In this document: positions 42,133 to 49,871 of the stretch, one piece after another
Position numbering within the stretch: the first letter of the stretch is position 1
Layout: every line of letters starts with the position of its first letter
From: Betaproteobacteria bacterium
Lineage (GTDB): Bacteria; Pseudomonadota; Gammaproteobacteria; Burkholderiales; SG8-41
Assembly (NCBI GenBank): GCA_025356695.1
Contig: JANXSE010000397.1
Coordinates: 1-49,871 of the forward strand
Direction: 5' to 3'
DNA length: 49,871 nt
Translations under genes and position numbers: made by a program
The notes under the pieces: model-generated
What the model was told of the DNA's origin: nothing
Databases searched by the model: none
What the model saw: only the letters and a program-made list of their open reading frames with translations

Positions 42133-42240
42133 ATGAGTAAGCGCAATTCGCCAGGAACCCTCCCCCTCGAGGGGGGAGGGCAGGGTGGGGGTGAAGAAGC
42201 GCTCCGGCGATTGCGTGCCGCATTCTCGCGGATGCAATAG
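42133..42240 (+). CDS. Possible 35-codon ORF spanning a REP-like palindrome, abutting livH
   Basis: An open frame of 35 codons (starts MSKRNSPGTLPLEGGGQGGG and ends AAFSRMQ) that stops at 42240, immediately before the livH ATG at 42241. AGGA lies 7 nt before its ATG. Its Gly-rich middle comes from the palindrome at 42158-42193, so it may be only a by-product of that element; if translated, it would couple translation to livH. Low confidence as a real gene. Confidence 0.25.
   Translation: MSKRNSPGTLPLEGGGQGGGEEALRRLRAAFSRMQ
42158..42193 (+). repeat. REP-like palindrome between the binding protein gene and livH
   Basis: CCCTCCCCC and GGGGGAGGG form a 9-bp perfect stem (42158-42166/42172-42180) with a 5-nt loop around CTCGAG, followed by CAGGGTGGGGGTG. 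It is C-rich then G-rich with a G-rich tail, like the element at 24960-25000. Extragenic and transcribed within the liv operon; it may stabilise or attenuate the mRNA. Confidence 0.6.
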
Positions 42241-43155
42241 ATGTTCGAATTGCTCGGCATCACACCGCAGGCGCTGTTCAGCCAGTTGCTGGTGGGGCTT
42301 ATAAACGGCTCGTTCTACGCCGTGCTGAGCCTCGGCCTCGCGGTGATTTTCGGCATGCTCAATATCATCAACTTCGCGCACGGCGCGCAGTACATGATGG
42401 GCGCCTTCATCGCGTGGATGGGCTTGACGCAATTGGGCGGCTGGCTCGACGACAGCTCGATCCGCATCAGCTACTGGTGGGCGCTGCTGATCGCACCGCT
42501 GCTGACCGGCGCCTTTGGCATCGTCATCGAGCGCACCATGCTCGCACGCCTTTACAAACTCGATCATCTCTACGGCCTGCTGCTGACCTTCGGGCTCGCG
42601 CTGATTTTCGAGGGGCTGTTCCGTTACGCCTATGGCGTTTCCGGACAACCCTATGAAATTCCGGAGGCACTGCAGGGCGCGATCAATCTCGGTTTCATGT
42701 TTCTGCCGAAGTACCGCGCCTGGGTGATCGTGGCGTCGCTCTCGGTCTGTTTCGCCACCTGGTACCTGATCGAGCGCACGCGGCTCGGCGCTTATCTGCG
42801 CGCCGGCACCGAGAACCCGCGCCTGGTGCAGGCCTTCGGCGTCAACGTGCCGTTGATCATCACGCTGACCTACGGCTTCGGCGTGGCGCTGGCCGGTTTT
42901 GCCGGCGTGCTGGCGGCACCGATCTTTACGGTGAGCCCTTTGATGGGCGCCGATCTGATCATCGTCGTCTTCGCCGTCGTCGTCATCGGTGGCATGGGTT
43001 CGATTCTCGGTTCGATTGTCACCGGCTTGGCACTCGGACTCATCGAAGGGCTGACCAAGGTGTTTTATTCCGAAGGCTCGGCGGTGGTGATTTTCGTCAT
43101 CATGGTGATCGTGCTGCTGGTGCGGCCGGCCGGTTTGTTCGGGCGGGAACGCTAG
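42241..43155 (+). CDS. livH: Branched-chain amino-acid-type ABC transporter permease LivH
   Basis: A 304-residue inner-membrane permease of the LivH family. Hydrophobic helices include LLVGLINGSFYAVLSLGLAV, IFGMLNIINFAHGAQYMMGA and, near the C-terminus, GADLIIVVFAVVVIGGMGS and VVIFVIMVIVLLVRPAGLFG. Starts right after the short frame at 42240 and is followed by livM with no gap (TAG then ATG). No good ribosome-binding site is visible before the start other than the region next to the palindrome. Confidence 0.95.
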   Translation: MFELLGITPQALFSQLLVGLINGSFYAVLSLGLAVIFGMLNIINFAHGAQYMMGAFIAWMGLTQLGGWLDDSSIRISYWWALLIAPLLTGAFGIVIERTMLARLYKLDHLYGLLLTFGLALIFEGLFRYAYGVSGQPYEIPEALQGAINLGFMFLPKYRAWVIVASLSVCFATWYLIERTRLGAYLRAGTENPRLVQAFGVNVPLIITLTYGFGVALAGFAGVLAAPIFTVSPLMGADLIIVVFAVVVIGGMGSILGSIVTGLALGLIEGLTKVFYSEGSAVVIFVIMVIVLLVRPAGLFGRER

Positions 43156-44097
43156 ATGAATGCGCGCACTGCAACGGGTTTCGGCCTGCTGATCGTCGCC
43201 GGACTGCTGGCGCCGCAGCTCGGCGTCTATCCGACCTTTCTGATGAAGTGCTGGTGCTTCGCGCTGTTTGCATGCGCCTTCAACCTGCTGATCGGTTATG
43301 CGGGCCTGCTGTCGTTCGGGCACGCCGCGTTTTTCGGTGCCGCTGGCTATATCGCGGGCCACACTATCAAGGTGTGGGGCTGGTCGCCGGAGTTCGGCCT
43401 GCTTGCCGCCACTACATTCGCCGCTGCGCTGGGCTGGTTGTTCGGCAGCCTTGCGATCCGCCGCGCGGGGATTTATTTTGCGATGATCACGCTGGCACTG
43501 GCGCAGATGGCGTACTTTGCGTGGGTGCAGCTCAAGTTCACCGGCGGTGAAGACGGTCTGCAGGGCGTGCCGCGCGGTTCGCTGTTCGGCATCATCGATC
43601 TCGCCGACAACATGAATCTGTATTACGTGGTGTTTGCGATTTTTCTCGGCGGATTTTTTCTTGTCTATCGCATCATTCATTCGCCGTTCGGCCAGGTGCT
43701 CAAGTCGATCCGCGAAAACGAGCCGCGCGCGCTCTCGCTCGGCTACGACGTGGCGCGCTACAAACTCGTTGCTTTCGTGCTGTCGGCGGCGTTGTCGGGG
43801 CTCGCCGGCGCCACCAAGACGCTGGTCTTCCAGCTTGCCTCGCTGACCGACTCGCACTGGCATACCTCGGGTGAAGTCGTGCTGATGACACTGCTCGGCG
43901 GGCTCGGCACGGTGTTCGGGCCGGTGGTCGGCGCCTTCGTCATCATCGGTTTGCAGAACCAGCTGGCCGACAAGGTCGGCTCGTGGGTGCAGGTCATCAT
44001 GGGCGTCATTTTCGTCGTCTGCGTGCTGGCGTTCCGCCGCGGCATCGTCGGCGAACTGCTCGCGCTGGCGCGCCGGACCGGCATCCGTCGCGCCTAG
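43156..44097 (+). CDS. livM: Branched-chain amino-acid-type ABC transporter permease LivM
   Basis: A 313-residue inner-membrane permease paired with LivH. Segments FALFACAFNLLIGYAGLLSF, GHAAFFGAAGYIAG, IRRAGIYFAMITLALAQMAY, SPFGQVLKSIRENEPRALSL, GYDVARYKLVAFVLSAALSG and GGLGTVFGPVVGAFVIIGLQ are diagnostic. It abuts livH directly and is the last gene of the operon before the hairpin at 44109. Confidence 0.95.
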   Translation: MNARTATGFGLLIVAGLLAPQLGVYPTFLMKCWCFALFACAFNLLIGYAGLLSFGHAAFFGAAGYIAGHTIKVWGWSPEFGLLAATTFAAALGWLFGSLAIRRAGIYFAMITLALAQMAYFAWVQLKFTGGEDGLQGVPRGSLFGIIDLADNMNLYYVVFAIFLGGFFLVYRIIHSPFGQVLKSIRENEPRALSLGYDVARYKLVAFVLSAALSGLAGATKTLVFQLASLTDSHWHTSGEVVLMTLLGGLGTVFGPVVGAFVIIGLQNQLADKVGSWVQVIMGVIFVVCVLAFRRGIVGELLALARRTGIRRA

Positions 44098-44108
44098 AGA
44101 TGCACTGA

Positions 44109-44130
44109 ACAAGGGGGCTCGCCCCCTTGT
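44109..44130. terminator. Perfect hairpin between convergent livM and prc
   Basis: ACAAGGGGG and CCCCCTTGT form a perfect 9-bp stem with a CTCG tetraloop. It lies between convergent genes 11 nt past livM. No T-run of more than 2 nt follows on either strand, so it may be a weak bidirectional terminator or an mRNA-stabilising hairpin. Confidence 0.5.
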
Positions 44131-44234
44131 ATATCCCCCGACATTCGAGGAAGCGCGAATGGAACAATGGACCTAATCAGCACTTCCGTAGACGTCTTCG
44201 GCAAAAAAATATCGCGCGGTGGGGTGCGCTGCCG

Positions 44235-46418
44235 CTAATCCGGCATCAACAGCGAGCCCGGCCTGGCACGCGCCGCCAGGCTGGCACTGGTTTTTAGCAC
44301 AGCCACGCCGTCGCTGAGTATGTGGACGGCTTCGTTCAGCAAAACATCCTTGGCATTCTTCCGTGCTTTTTCCGCCGCCAGTTCGTTGGCGAGATTGCGT
44401 TCGTCGGCCTGCAGGCCGTCATCGCGACGCGATCCGCTGTTCGCACGCAGCGGCCCTTTGCCGCCCGCATCACCGGCCGCATTTTTGTCGCCGTCCCGCC
44501 GTGATTCGCGCAACTTCTGCCGCGCTTCTTGGGTGTCACGTTCCTCGCGTCGCGCGGTTTCGTTCAGGGAGACCTGGTTTTTCTTGCGCTGAAGTTTGAA
44601 TTCGGCGATTTCTTCCTGCAGGGACTGGAAATCGAGGTCCTTTTTCACGCGCGCCTGATGCATCGTCAAAAGAACGGGCAGCAGACCTTTCAGATCACCG
44701 ACCGGCGCATAGTCCGCCGCCTTGATTTGCACCCAGGGCAGCGCGTTGTCGAGACTGGATTCGCCGAAATTCTCCGCATCGGCCAACGCCGGGAACAGGA
44801 TATCCGGGGTGACGCCGCGCAATTGCGTGGTGCCTCCGTTGATGCGGAAAAACTGTGCAACGGTCATTTTCAGTTCGCCGAATCGCGGTTTGTCGTTTCG
44901 GGCGATCTGGTCGAGACTGATCATGGATTGCACGGTGCCTTTGCCGAAACTCGGTTCGCCGATAATCAGGCCGCGGCCATAATCCTGAATGGCGGCGGCG
45001 AAGATCTCCGACGCCGAGGCGGAACCCCGGTTGATCAGAACGCCCAGCGGGCCGTCCCACGCGACCCCGGCCTGCGTGTCGCTCCCCACGGTGATTTCAC
45101 CGCCTGCACTGCGTTGCTGTACCACCGGCCCCTTATCGATAAACAATCCGGTCAGTTCAATCGCTTCCGTTAGCGAACCGCCGCCGTTGTTGCGCAAGTC
45201 GATCAGCACACTCTCGACTTTGTCCTTGCGCAGTTCGTCGAGCAGGCGCGCCACGTCGCGGGTCGCGCTTTTGAAATCGGCAAGGCCTTTTTGCCGGGCC
45301 GCGAAATCCTCGTAGAAGGTGGGGACGGAGATCACGCCGATCCGGCGGGTGGTCTTGCCGTCGACGATGGTCTGCACGGATTTCTTCGCAGCCTGCTCCT
45401 CAAGACTGATTTTTTTTCGCACCAGCGAAACCAGCTTGTGTTTAGCATCCGGCCCGGCCTCCGCCGGCAGCACATCGAGCTGGACGATGGTGTCGGCGGT
45501 GCCGCGAATCAGCGCCACGGTGTCGTCAAGCCGCCAGCCCATGACATCCGTCATCGGGCCGCCTGCGCCCTGTGCAACGCCGACAATGCGGTCGCCGATT
45601 TTCAGTTGCTCCGAAAGGCTGGCCGGCCCGCCGGGGACCAGTTCACGTATCGTCGTAAATTCATCGATCTCCGCCAGTACCGCGCCGATGCCGACCAGGG
45701 AGAGTTTCATCGAAATGTCGAAATCTTCCGCTGCCCGCGGCCCCATGTAATTGGTGTGCGGTTCGATCGCCGTGGTGTAGGCGTTCATGTAGGTCTGAAA
45801 CGCGTCCGTGCTCTTGATCCGGCCGATGCGCTTGAGGAAATTGCCGTAACGCTTGTCCAGTATTTCGGCGGTGTTCTTGTCATCCTTGCCGGCGAGTTTG
45901 AGCCGGAGCCAGTCGTTCTTGACCCGCCGGCGCCACAGGTCGCGCATTTCCGCTTCGGTTTTCGGCCATGCTTCCTTGTCGCGTGTGATCTGGAAGCTTT
46001 CATTCGCCTGAAAATCAAAGCGGCCTTTGAGCAGCGTGCGGGCGTAGGCAAAACGCTCGGCGACGCGCTGCTCGTAAAGATTGAACATGGCGAATGGAAT
46101 CGTCAGGTCTTCCTGCAGGATGGCGTCGTCGAGCTTGGTGCGATAGCCCGCGAAGCGGTCGATGTCGGACTGCACGAAGAAGAGCTTCTCGGCATCCAGG
46201 GATTTCAGATATTGGTCGAAGATCCGCTCCGACAGCGCATCGTCGAGCGGCATCTTTTTGTAGTGGAAACGGGTCAGCAATTCCGCCGCAAGGTGCGCTG
46301 CCTGTGCCTCATGCTTCGCCGGTTTTAACTCCAGCAGAGACGATGTTTCCGCGGCCAGCGACGTGCCCTGCGCAGCTGTTAACAGGACAAAGATCAACCA
46401 CAGTAGTTTTTGTTTCAT
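44235..46418 (-). CDS. prc: Tail-specific carboxy-terminal protease (Prc/CtpA family)
   Basis: A 727-residue periplasmic serine protease that degrades proteins with nonpolar C-termini and processes PBP3-type substrates. A signal peptide (MKQKLLWLIFVLLTAAQGTS) is followed by the N-terminal helical domain (YLKSLDAEKLFFVQSDIDRF), a PDZ domain (LVGIGAVLAEIDEFTTIREL, VPGGPASLSEQLKIGDRIVG), and the protease core with the Ser-Lys dyad: GSASASEIF with predicted Ser468 and SFGKGT with predicted Lys493 (25 residues apart, as in E. coli Prc). The C-terminal region is Lys/Arg/Glu-rich coiled coil. GGAG ribosome-binding site before ATG 46418. Confidence 0.95.
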   Translation of the reverse strand: MKQKLLWLIFVLLTAAQGTSLAAETSSLLELKPAKHEAQAAHLAAELLTRFHYKKMPLDDALSERIFDQYLKSLDAEKLFFVQSDIDRFAGYRTKLDDAILQEDLTIPFAMFNLYEQRVAERFAYARTLLKGRFDFQANESFQITRDKEAWPKTEAEMRDLWRRRVKNDWLRLKLAGKDDKNTAEILDKRYGNFLKRIGRIKSTDAFQTYMNAYTTAIEPHTNYMGPRAAEDFDISMKLSLVGIGAVLAEIDEFTTIRELVPGGPASLSEQLKIGDRIVGVAQGAGGPMTDVMGWRLDDTVALIRGTADTIVQLDVLPAEAGPDAKHKLVSLVRKKISLEEQAAKKSVQTIVDGKTTRRIGVISVPTFYEDFAARQKGLADFKSATRDVARLLDELRKDKVESVLIDLRNNGGGSLTEAIELTGLFIDKGPVVQQRSAGGEITVGSDTQAGVAWDGPLGVLINRGSASASEIFAAAIQDYGRGLIIGEPSFGKGTVQSMISLDQIARNDKPRFGELKMTVAQFFRINGGTTQLRGVTPDILFPALADAENFGESSLDNALPWVQIKAADYAPVGDLKGLLPVLLTMHQARVKKDLDFQSLQEEIAEFKLQRKKNQVSLNETARREERDTQEARQKLRESRRDGDKNAAGDAGGKGPLRANSGSRRDDGLQADERNLANELAAEKARKNAKDVLLNEAVHILSDGVAVLKTSASLAARARPGSLLMPD

Positions 46419-46495
46419 GCGTGCTCCATTTCAAGGTGCCCGGTTGCGCCGCGGCGATTGCCATCCCGCACCCGGGCCGTCAGGCTGGTGGCGCG

Positions 46496-46504
46496 ATACT
46501 AGCA
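46496..46504 (-). promoter_or_regulatory. Putative extended -10 promoter for prc
   Basis: TGCTAGTAT on the minus strand (TGN-TAGTAT), 77 nt before the prc start. No -35 match was found at the expected spacing. Confidence 0.35.
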
Positions 46505-46671
46505 TTGGCATCCGCCGGCCATGCGGGATGAAATTCAAAAGCCACCGGGATGGCCCGCGTTGGCCGCAAGCGCAGGTTTGCCAGGCATCGCGGCGCCCCT
46601 GACAGCAGGGTTGGATGCACACAGCGCCTGCAAGTTCAGTGCATTCGTCCCGCGGCTCTGCTGTGGATGGT

Positions 46672-46685
46672 TTGTCATAGATCAA
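46672..46685 (+). promoter_or_regulatory. FNR/ANR-like site upstream of etfBA
   Basis: TTGTC-ATAG-ATCAA resembles the FNR consensus TTGAT-N4-ATCAA, with the right half perfect and two mismatches in the left half. Its centre is about 62 nt upstream of the transcription start predicted from the TAAAAT box, a common activator position. Weak, as it rests on a single half-site. Confidence 0.3.
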
Positions 46686-46728
46686 ACCCCGGCGCAGCGC
46701 CGCCATTTCGTGGTGGCGTCGATTCCGC

Positions 46729-46734
46729 TAAAAT
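46729..46734 (+). promoter_or_regulatory. Putative -10 element for etfBA
   Basis: TAAAAT in CCGCTAAAATAGCC, about 90 nt upstream of the etfB ATG. The -35 region is poor, which fits a promoter that needs an activator. Confidence 0.4.
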
Positions 46735-46823
46735 AGCCCTCTTTTGCGGCCCCGGCCGCACTGTTGCGGCGCTGGCCGCATTTTTCCGCGGCACTCGCCG
46801 CGGTGTCCGAGCGAGAGGAAACG

Positions 46824-47573
46824 ATGAAAGTCCTGGTAGGTGTCAAACGTGTAGTCGACCCCAACGTCAAAGTGCGCGTCAAAGCCGACGGCTCCGGCGT
46901 TGAAACCGCCAACATCAAGATGGCGATCAATCCGTTTTGCGAAATCGCCGTCGAGCAGGCGGTGCGCATGAAGGAGGCCGGCGTGGTCACCGAAATCGTC
47001 GTCGTCTCGGTGGGCCTGCCGCAGTGCCAGGAAACCATCCGCACCGCGATGGCGATGGGCGCCGATCGCGGCATCCTCGTCGACACCGACGTCGATGTGC
47101 AGCCGCTGGCAGTAGCCAAGGTGATGCAGGCGATCATCGCGAAAGAAAATCCGCAGCTCGTCATCATGGGCAAGCAGGCGGTCGATAACGACTGCAACCA
47201 GACCGGGCAGATGCTCTCCGCGCTGCTGGGCTGGCCGCAGGCTGCCTTCTGCTCGAAGATCGAACCGGCCGGTGACCACGCCGAAGTGACGCGTGAAATG
47301 GACGGCGGTCTCGAAAAGCTGACGATCAAACTGCCGGCGGTGGTGACTGCCGACCTGCGTTTGAACGAACCGCGCTACGTCACGCTGCCGAACATCATGA
47401 AGGCGAAGAAGAAGCCGCTCGAAGTGATCAAGCCCGACGCGCTCGGTGTTGATGTCACGCCGCGCCTGACCACGCTGAAAGTCGTCGAGCCCGCCAAGCG
47501 CGGCTCCGGCGTCAAACTCGCGGACGTGGCCGAACTTGTGAGCAAACTCAAGAATGAAGCGAAGGTGATTTAA
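46824..47573 (+). CDS. etfB: Electron transfer flavoprotein beta subunit
   Basis: A 249-residue subunit of ETF, which binds AMP and passes electrons from acyl-CoA dehydrogenases to ETF:ubiquinone oxidoreductase. Segments [60 protein letters not shown] and [20 protein letters not shown] (the ETF-beta signature) are present. GAGAGGA ribosome-binding site. etfA starts directly after its stop (TAA then ATG). Confidence 0.97.
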   Translation: MKVLVGVKRVVDPNVKVRVKADGSGVETANIKMAINPFCEIAVEQAVRMKEAGVVTEIVVVSVGLPQCQETIRTAMAMGADRGILVDTDVDVQPLAVAKVMQAIIAKENPQLVIMGKQAVDNDCNQTGQMLSALLGWPQAAFCSKIEPAGDHAEVTREMDGGLEKLTIKLPAVVTADLRLNEPRYVTLPNIMKAKKKPLEVIKPDALGVDVTPRLTTLKVVEPAKRGSGVKLADVAELVSKLKNEAKVI

Positions 47574-48500
<927 letters not shown>

Positions 48501-48530
48501 GCACGCGCAGCATCCGGCAGTTACAAAGCG

Positions 48531-48564
48531 GGGCGTCAGGGCTTTTAATCGGGCACTGACGCCC
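48531..48564 (+). terminator. Hairpin after etfA
   Basis: GGGCGTCAG and CTGACGCCC form a perfect 9-bp stem with a 16-nt loop, 31 nt past the etfA stop. It is followed by only TTA, so the T-run is weak. Likely separates etfBA from the acyl-CoA dehydrogenase gene, at least partly. Confidence 0.5.
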
Positions 48565-48615
48565 TTATGCTGTACGCTTCACGTTTGACACCTTGCCCTC
48601 AACCGGAGAGATTTC

Positions 48616-49871
48616 ATGTCCACCTACGCCGCGCCCCTGAAGGACATGCAATTCGTGATCGAAGAACTGGTTGGCCTGGCCGACATCACGGCGATGCCGG
48701 CCTGCGCCGAAGTGACGTCCGATCTCGTTGAGGCGGTACTGGGTGAGGCCGGCAAGTTCGCTGCGGAAGTGCTCGATCCCCTGAACCGTGTCGGTGACAA
48801 ACAAGGCGCACAGTGGGCCAACGGCAACGTCACGCCGCCGGCGGGTTTTGGCGCGGCCTATAAACAATTCACGGAAGCGGGCTGGAACGGCCTGTCGGGC
48901 CCTACTGATTTCGGCGGGCAGGGCCTGCCGCACATCGTCGCCATGGCGGTGCAGGAAATGTGGAACAGCGCCAACATGGCGTTCTGCCTGTGCCCGATGC
49001 TGACCTCCGGCGTGATCGAGGCGCTGAAGCTGCGCGGTTCGGCGGCACAGAAAAAGCAGTTCATGGAAAAACTCGTCAGCGGCGAGTGGAGCGGCACCAT
49101 GAACCTGACTGAGCCGCAGGCCGGTTCCGATCTTTCGGCGGTGCGGACGCAGGCGGTGCCCGAGGGTGATCACTACCGCATCAAGGGCACCAAGATCTTC
49201 ATCACCTGGGGTGAGCACGACATGGCGCAGAATATCGTGCACCTGGTGCTGGCGCGCACGCCCGGTGCGCCCGAGGGCGTGAAGGGCATTTCGCTCTTCA
49301 TCGTGCCGAAATTCATTCTTAACGTCGACGGCACGCCGGGCGCGCGCAACGACGTGAAGTGCGTGTCGATTGAACACAAGATGGGCATCCATGCGAGTCC
49401 GACCTGTGTGATGTCGTATGGCGAAGACGGCGGCGCCACGGGTTATATGGTGGGCGAAGAAAACCGCGGCCTCGAAACCATGTTCATCATGATGAACCAT
49501 GCGCGCCTCGGCGTCGGCCTCGAAGGCGTGGCGATTGCCGAACGCGCCTGGCAGCACGCGCTCGATTACGCGAAGACCCGCGTGCAGGGCCGCGCCATCG
49601 GGCAGAAGGGCGGCGACCGCGTCACCATCATCAACCATCCCGACGTGCGGCGCATGCTGCTCTCGATGAAATCGCAGGTCGAGGCGATGCGCGCGCTGGC
49701 CTACACAGCCTCGGCCGCACTCGACAAAGCCAAACACCATCCCGACGACAACGAACGCAAACGCAACCAGGCCTATGTCGATCTGTTGATTCCAATTGTG
49801 AAGGGCTGGTGTACCGAGCAGGCGATCGAAGTCGCCTCGACCGGCGTGCAGATCCACGGCGGCATGGGTTT
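48616..49871 (+). CDS. Acyl-CoA dehydrogenase, DmdC-like (partial, runs off window)
   Basis: At least 418 residues of a flavin-dependent acyl-CoA dehydrogenase that oxidises an acyl-CoA to an enoyl-CoA and passes electrons to ETF. The N-terminus MSTYAAPLKDMQFVIEELVG is of the methylmercaptopropionyl-CoA dehydrogenase (DmdC) and related long-chain type, which have about 600 residues, so roughly a third is missing. MNLTEPQAGSDLSAVRTQAV and GTKIFITWGEHDMA form the central domain, and INHPDVRRMLLSMKSQVEAM follows. GGAGAG ribosome-binding site before ATG 48616. Located next to etfBA. Confidence 0.93.
   Translation, partial: MSTYAAPLKDMQFVIEELVGLADITAMPACAEVTSDLVEAVLGEAGKFAAEVLDPLNRVGDKQGAQWANGNVTPPAGFGAAYKQFTEAGWNGLSGPTDFGGQGLPHIVAMAVQEMWNSANMAFCLCPMLTSGVIEALKLRGSAAQKKQFMEKLVSGEWSGTMNLTEPQAGSDLSAVRTQAVPEGDHYRIKGTKIFITWGEHDMAQNIVHLVLARTPGAPEGVKGISLFIVPKFILNVDGTPGARNDVKCVSIEHKMGIHASPTCVMSYGEDGGATGYMVGEENRGLETMFIMMNHARLGVGLEGVAIAERAWQHALDYAKTRVQGRAIGQKGGDRVTIINHPDVRRMLLSMKSQVEAMRALAYTASAALDKAKHHPDDNERKRNQAYVDLLIPIVKGWCTEQAIEVASTGVQIHGGMG

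Larger units (their letters stand above)
46419..46823. other. Divergent intergenic region between prc and etfB
   Basis: About 405 nt with no gene I can support. Short frames on both strands lack a plausible start site and a recognisable family. It contains the three regulatory elements listed separately: an extended -10 for prc, a -10 for etfB and an FNR-like sequence. Confidence 0.5.

Noticed and set aside
42097..44112. 671-codon minus-strand open frame across livH and livM
   Set aside because: Composition is His/Asp/Gln/Arg-rich shadow of two hydrophobic permease genes; it also includes the PTLPSPLEGEG reading typical of the palindromic element at 42158-42193.
44160..44177. Five-codon frame (MEQWT) with GAGGAA upstream between livM and prc
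   Set aside because: Too short to be supported and not next to any gene that it could lead.

Overview
The window looks like chromosomal DNA of a high-GC betaproteobacterium, most likely an environmental Burkholderiales-type organism. The evidence is: two orphan Bug/TctC-type periplasmic receptors, a two-partner secretion pair, a Liv-type ABC transporter coupled to acyl-CoA metabolism, and a lysophospholipid transporter / alanine racemase / radA neighbourhood typical of that class. I saw no tRNA, rRNA, CRISPR array, insertion sequence or phage gene. Nearly all of the DNA is protein-coding.

Layout. 1-4022 (minus): a two-partner secretion locus, with the transporter TpsB upstream of a large TpsA exoprotein that runs off the left edge. 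4371-5464 (plus): two consecutive stand-alone cyclic-nucleotide-binding-domain proteins. 5521-7354 (minus): three tandem RidA-like genes followed by a 2-haloacid dehalogenase. 7463-15090 (plus): a catabolic-looking run of HMG-CoA-lyase-like enzyme, class III CoA-transferase, Bug receptor, SDR dehydrogenase, Ldh2 dehydrogenase, a Cys-rich secreted protein and two paralogous LigI-like amidohydrolases (one cytoplasmic, one with a twin-arginine leader). 15114-18381: DUF1697, an MFS exporter, a GFA-family protein and an apparently exported methyltransferase. 18462-21379 (minus): Bug receptor, SMP-30 lactonase-like protein and a Tat-leader aldo/keto reductase. 21560-24079: DNA polymerase IV, a small lipoprotein and a tartrate-dehydrogenase-like enzyme.

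24196-26279 (plus): tsaB, rimI and a family-4-type uracil-DNA glycosylase. 26312-28305 (plus): LemA and two TPM-domain proteins. 28480-31867 (plus): a MoxR-type AAA+ ATPase and a von Willebrand A protein of the CbbQ/CbbO (NorQ/NorD) type, with no rubisco or NO reductase genes nearby. 31898-37695: LplT (minus), then LysR regulator, alanine racemase, a tandem DUF4118 membrane protein and RadA. 37746-44097 (plus): acyl-CoA ligase plus a complete branched-chain-amino-acid-type ABC transporter (LivG, LivF, binding protein, LivH, LivM). 44235-46418 (minus): tail-specific protease. 46824 to the right edge: EtfB, EtfA and an acyl-CoA dehydrogenase cut by the window end.

How they fit together. The right third reads as uptake and beta-oxidation-like use of an organic acid: Liv transporter, CoA ligase, dehydrogenase, and ETF as electron carrier. 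The 7.4-15.1 kb and 18.4-21.4 kb blocks read as two further organic-acid or lactone catabolic modules, each with its own orphan Bug receptor. Most promising for novelty are the 7.4-15.1 kb pathway with its duplicated cytoplasmic/exported amidohydrolases, the RidA triplet, the exported methyltransferase, and a Tat-leader aldo/keto reductase lacking the usual catalytic His. Two hairpin-forming REP-like elements sit inside operons. All functional names are from reading sequence motifs; no database search was run.
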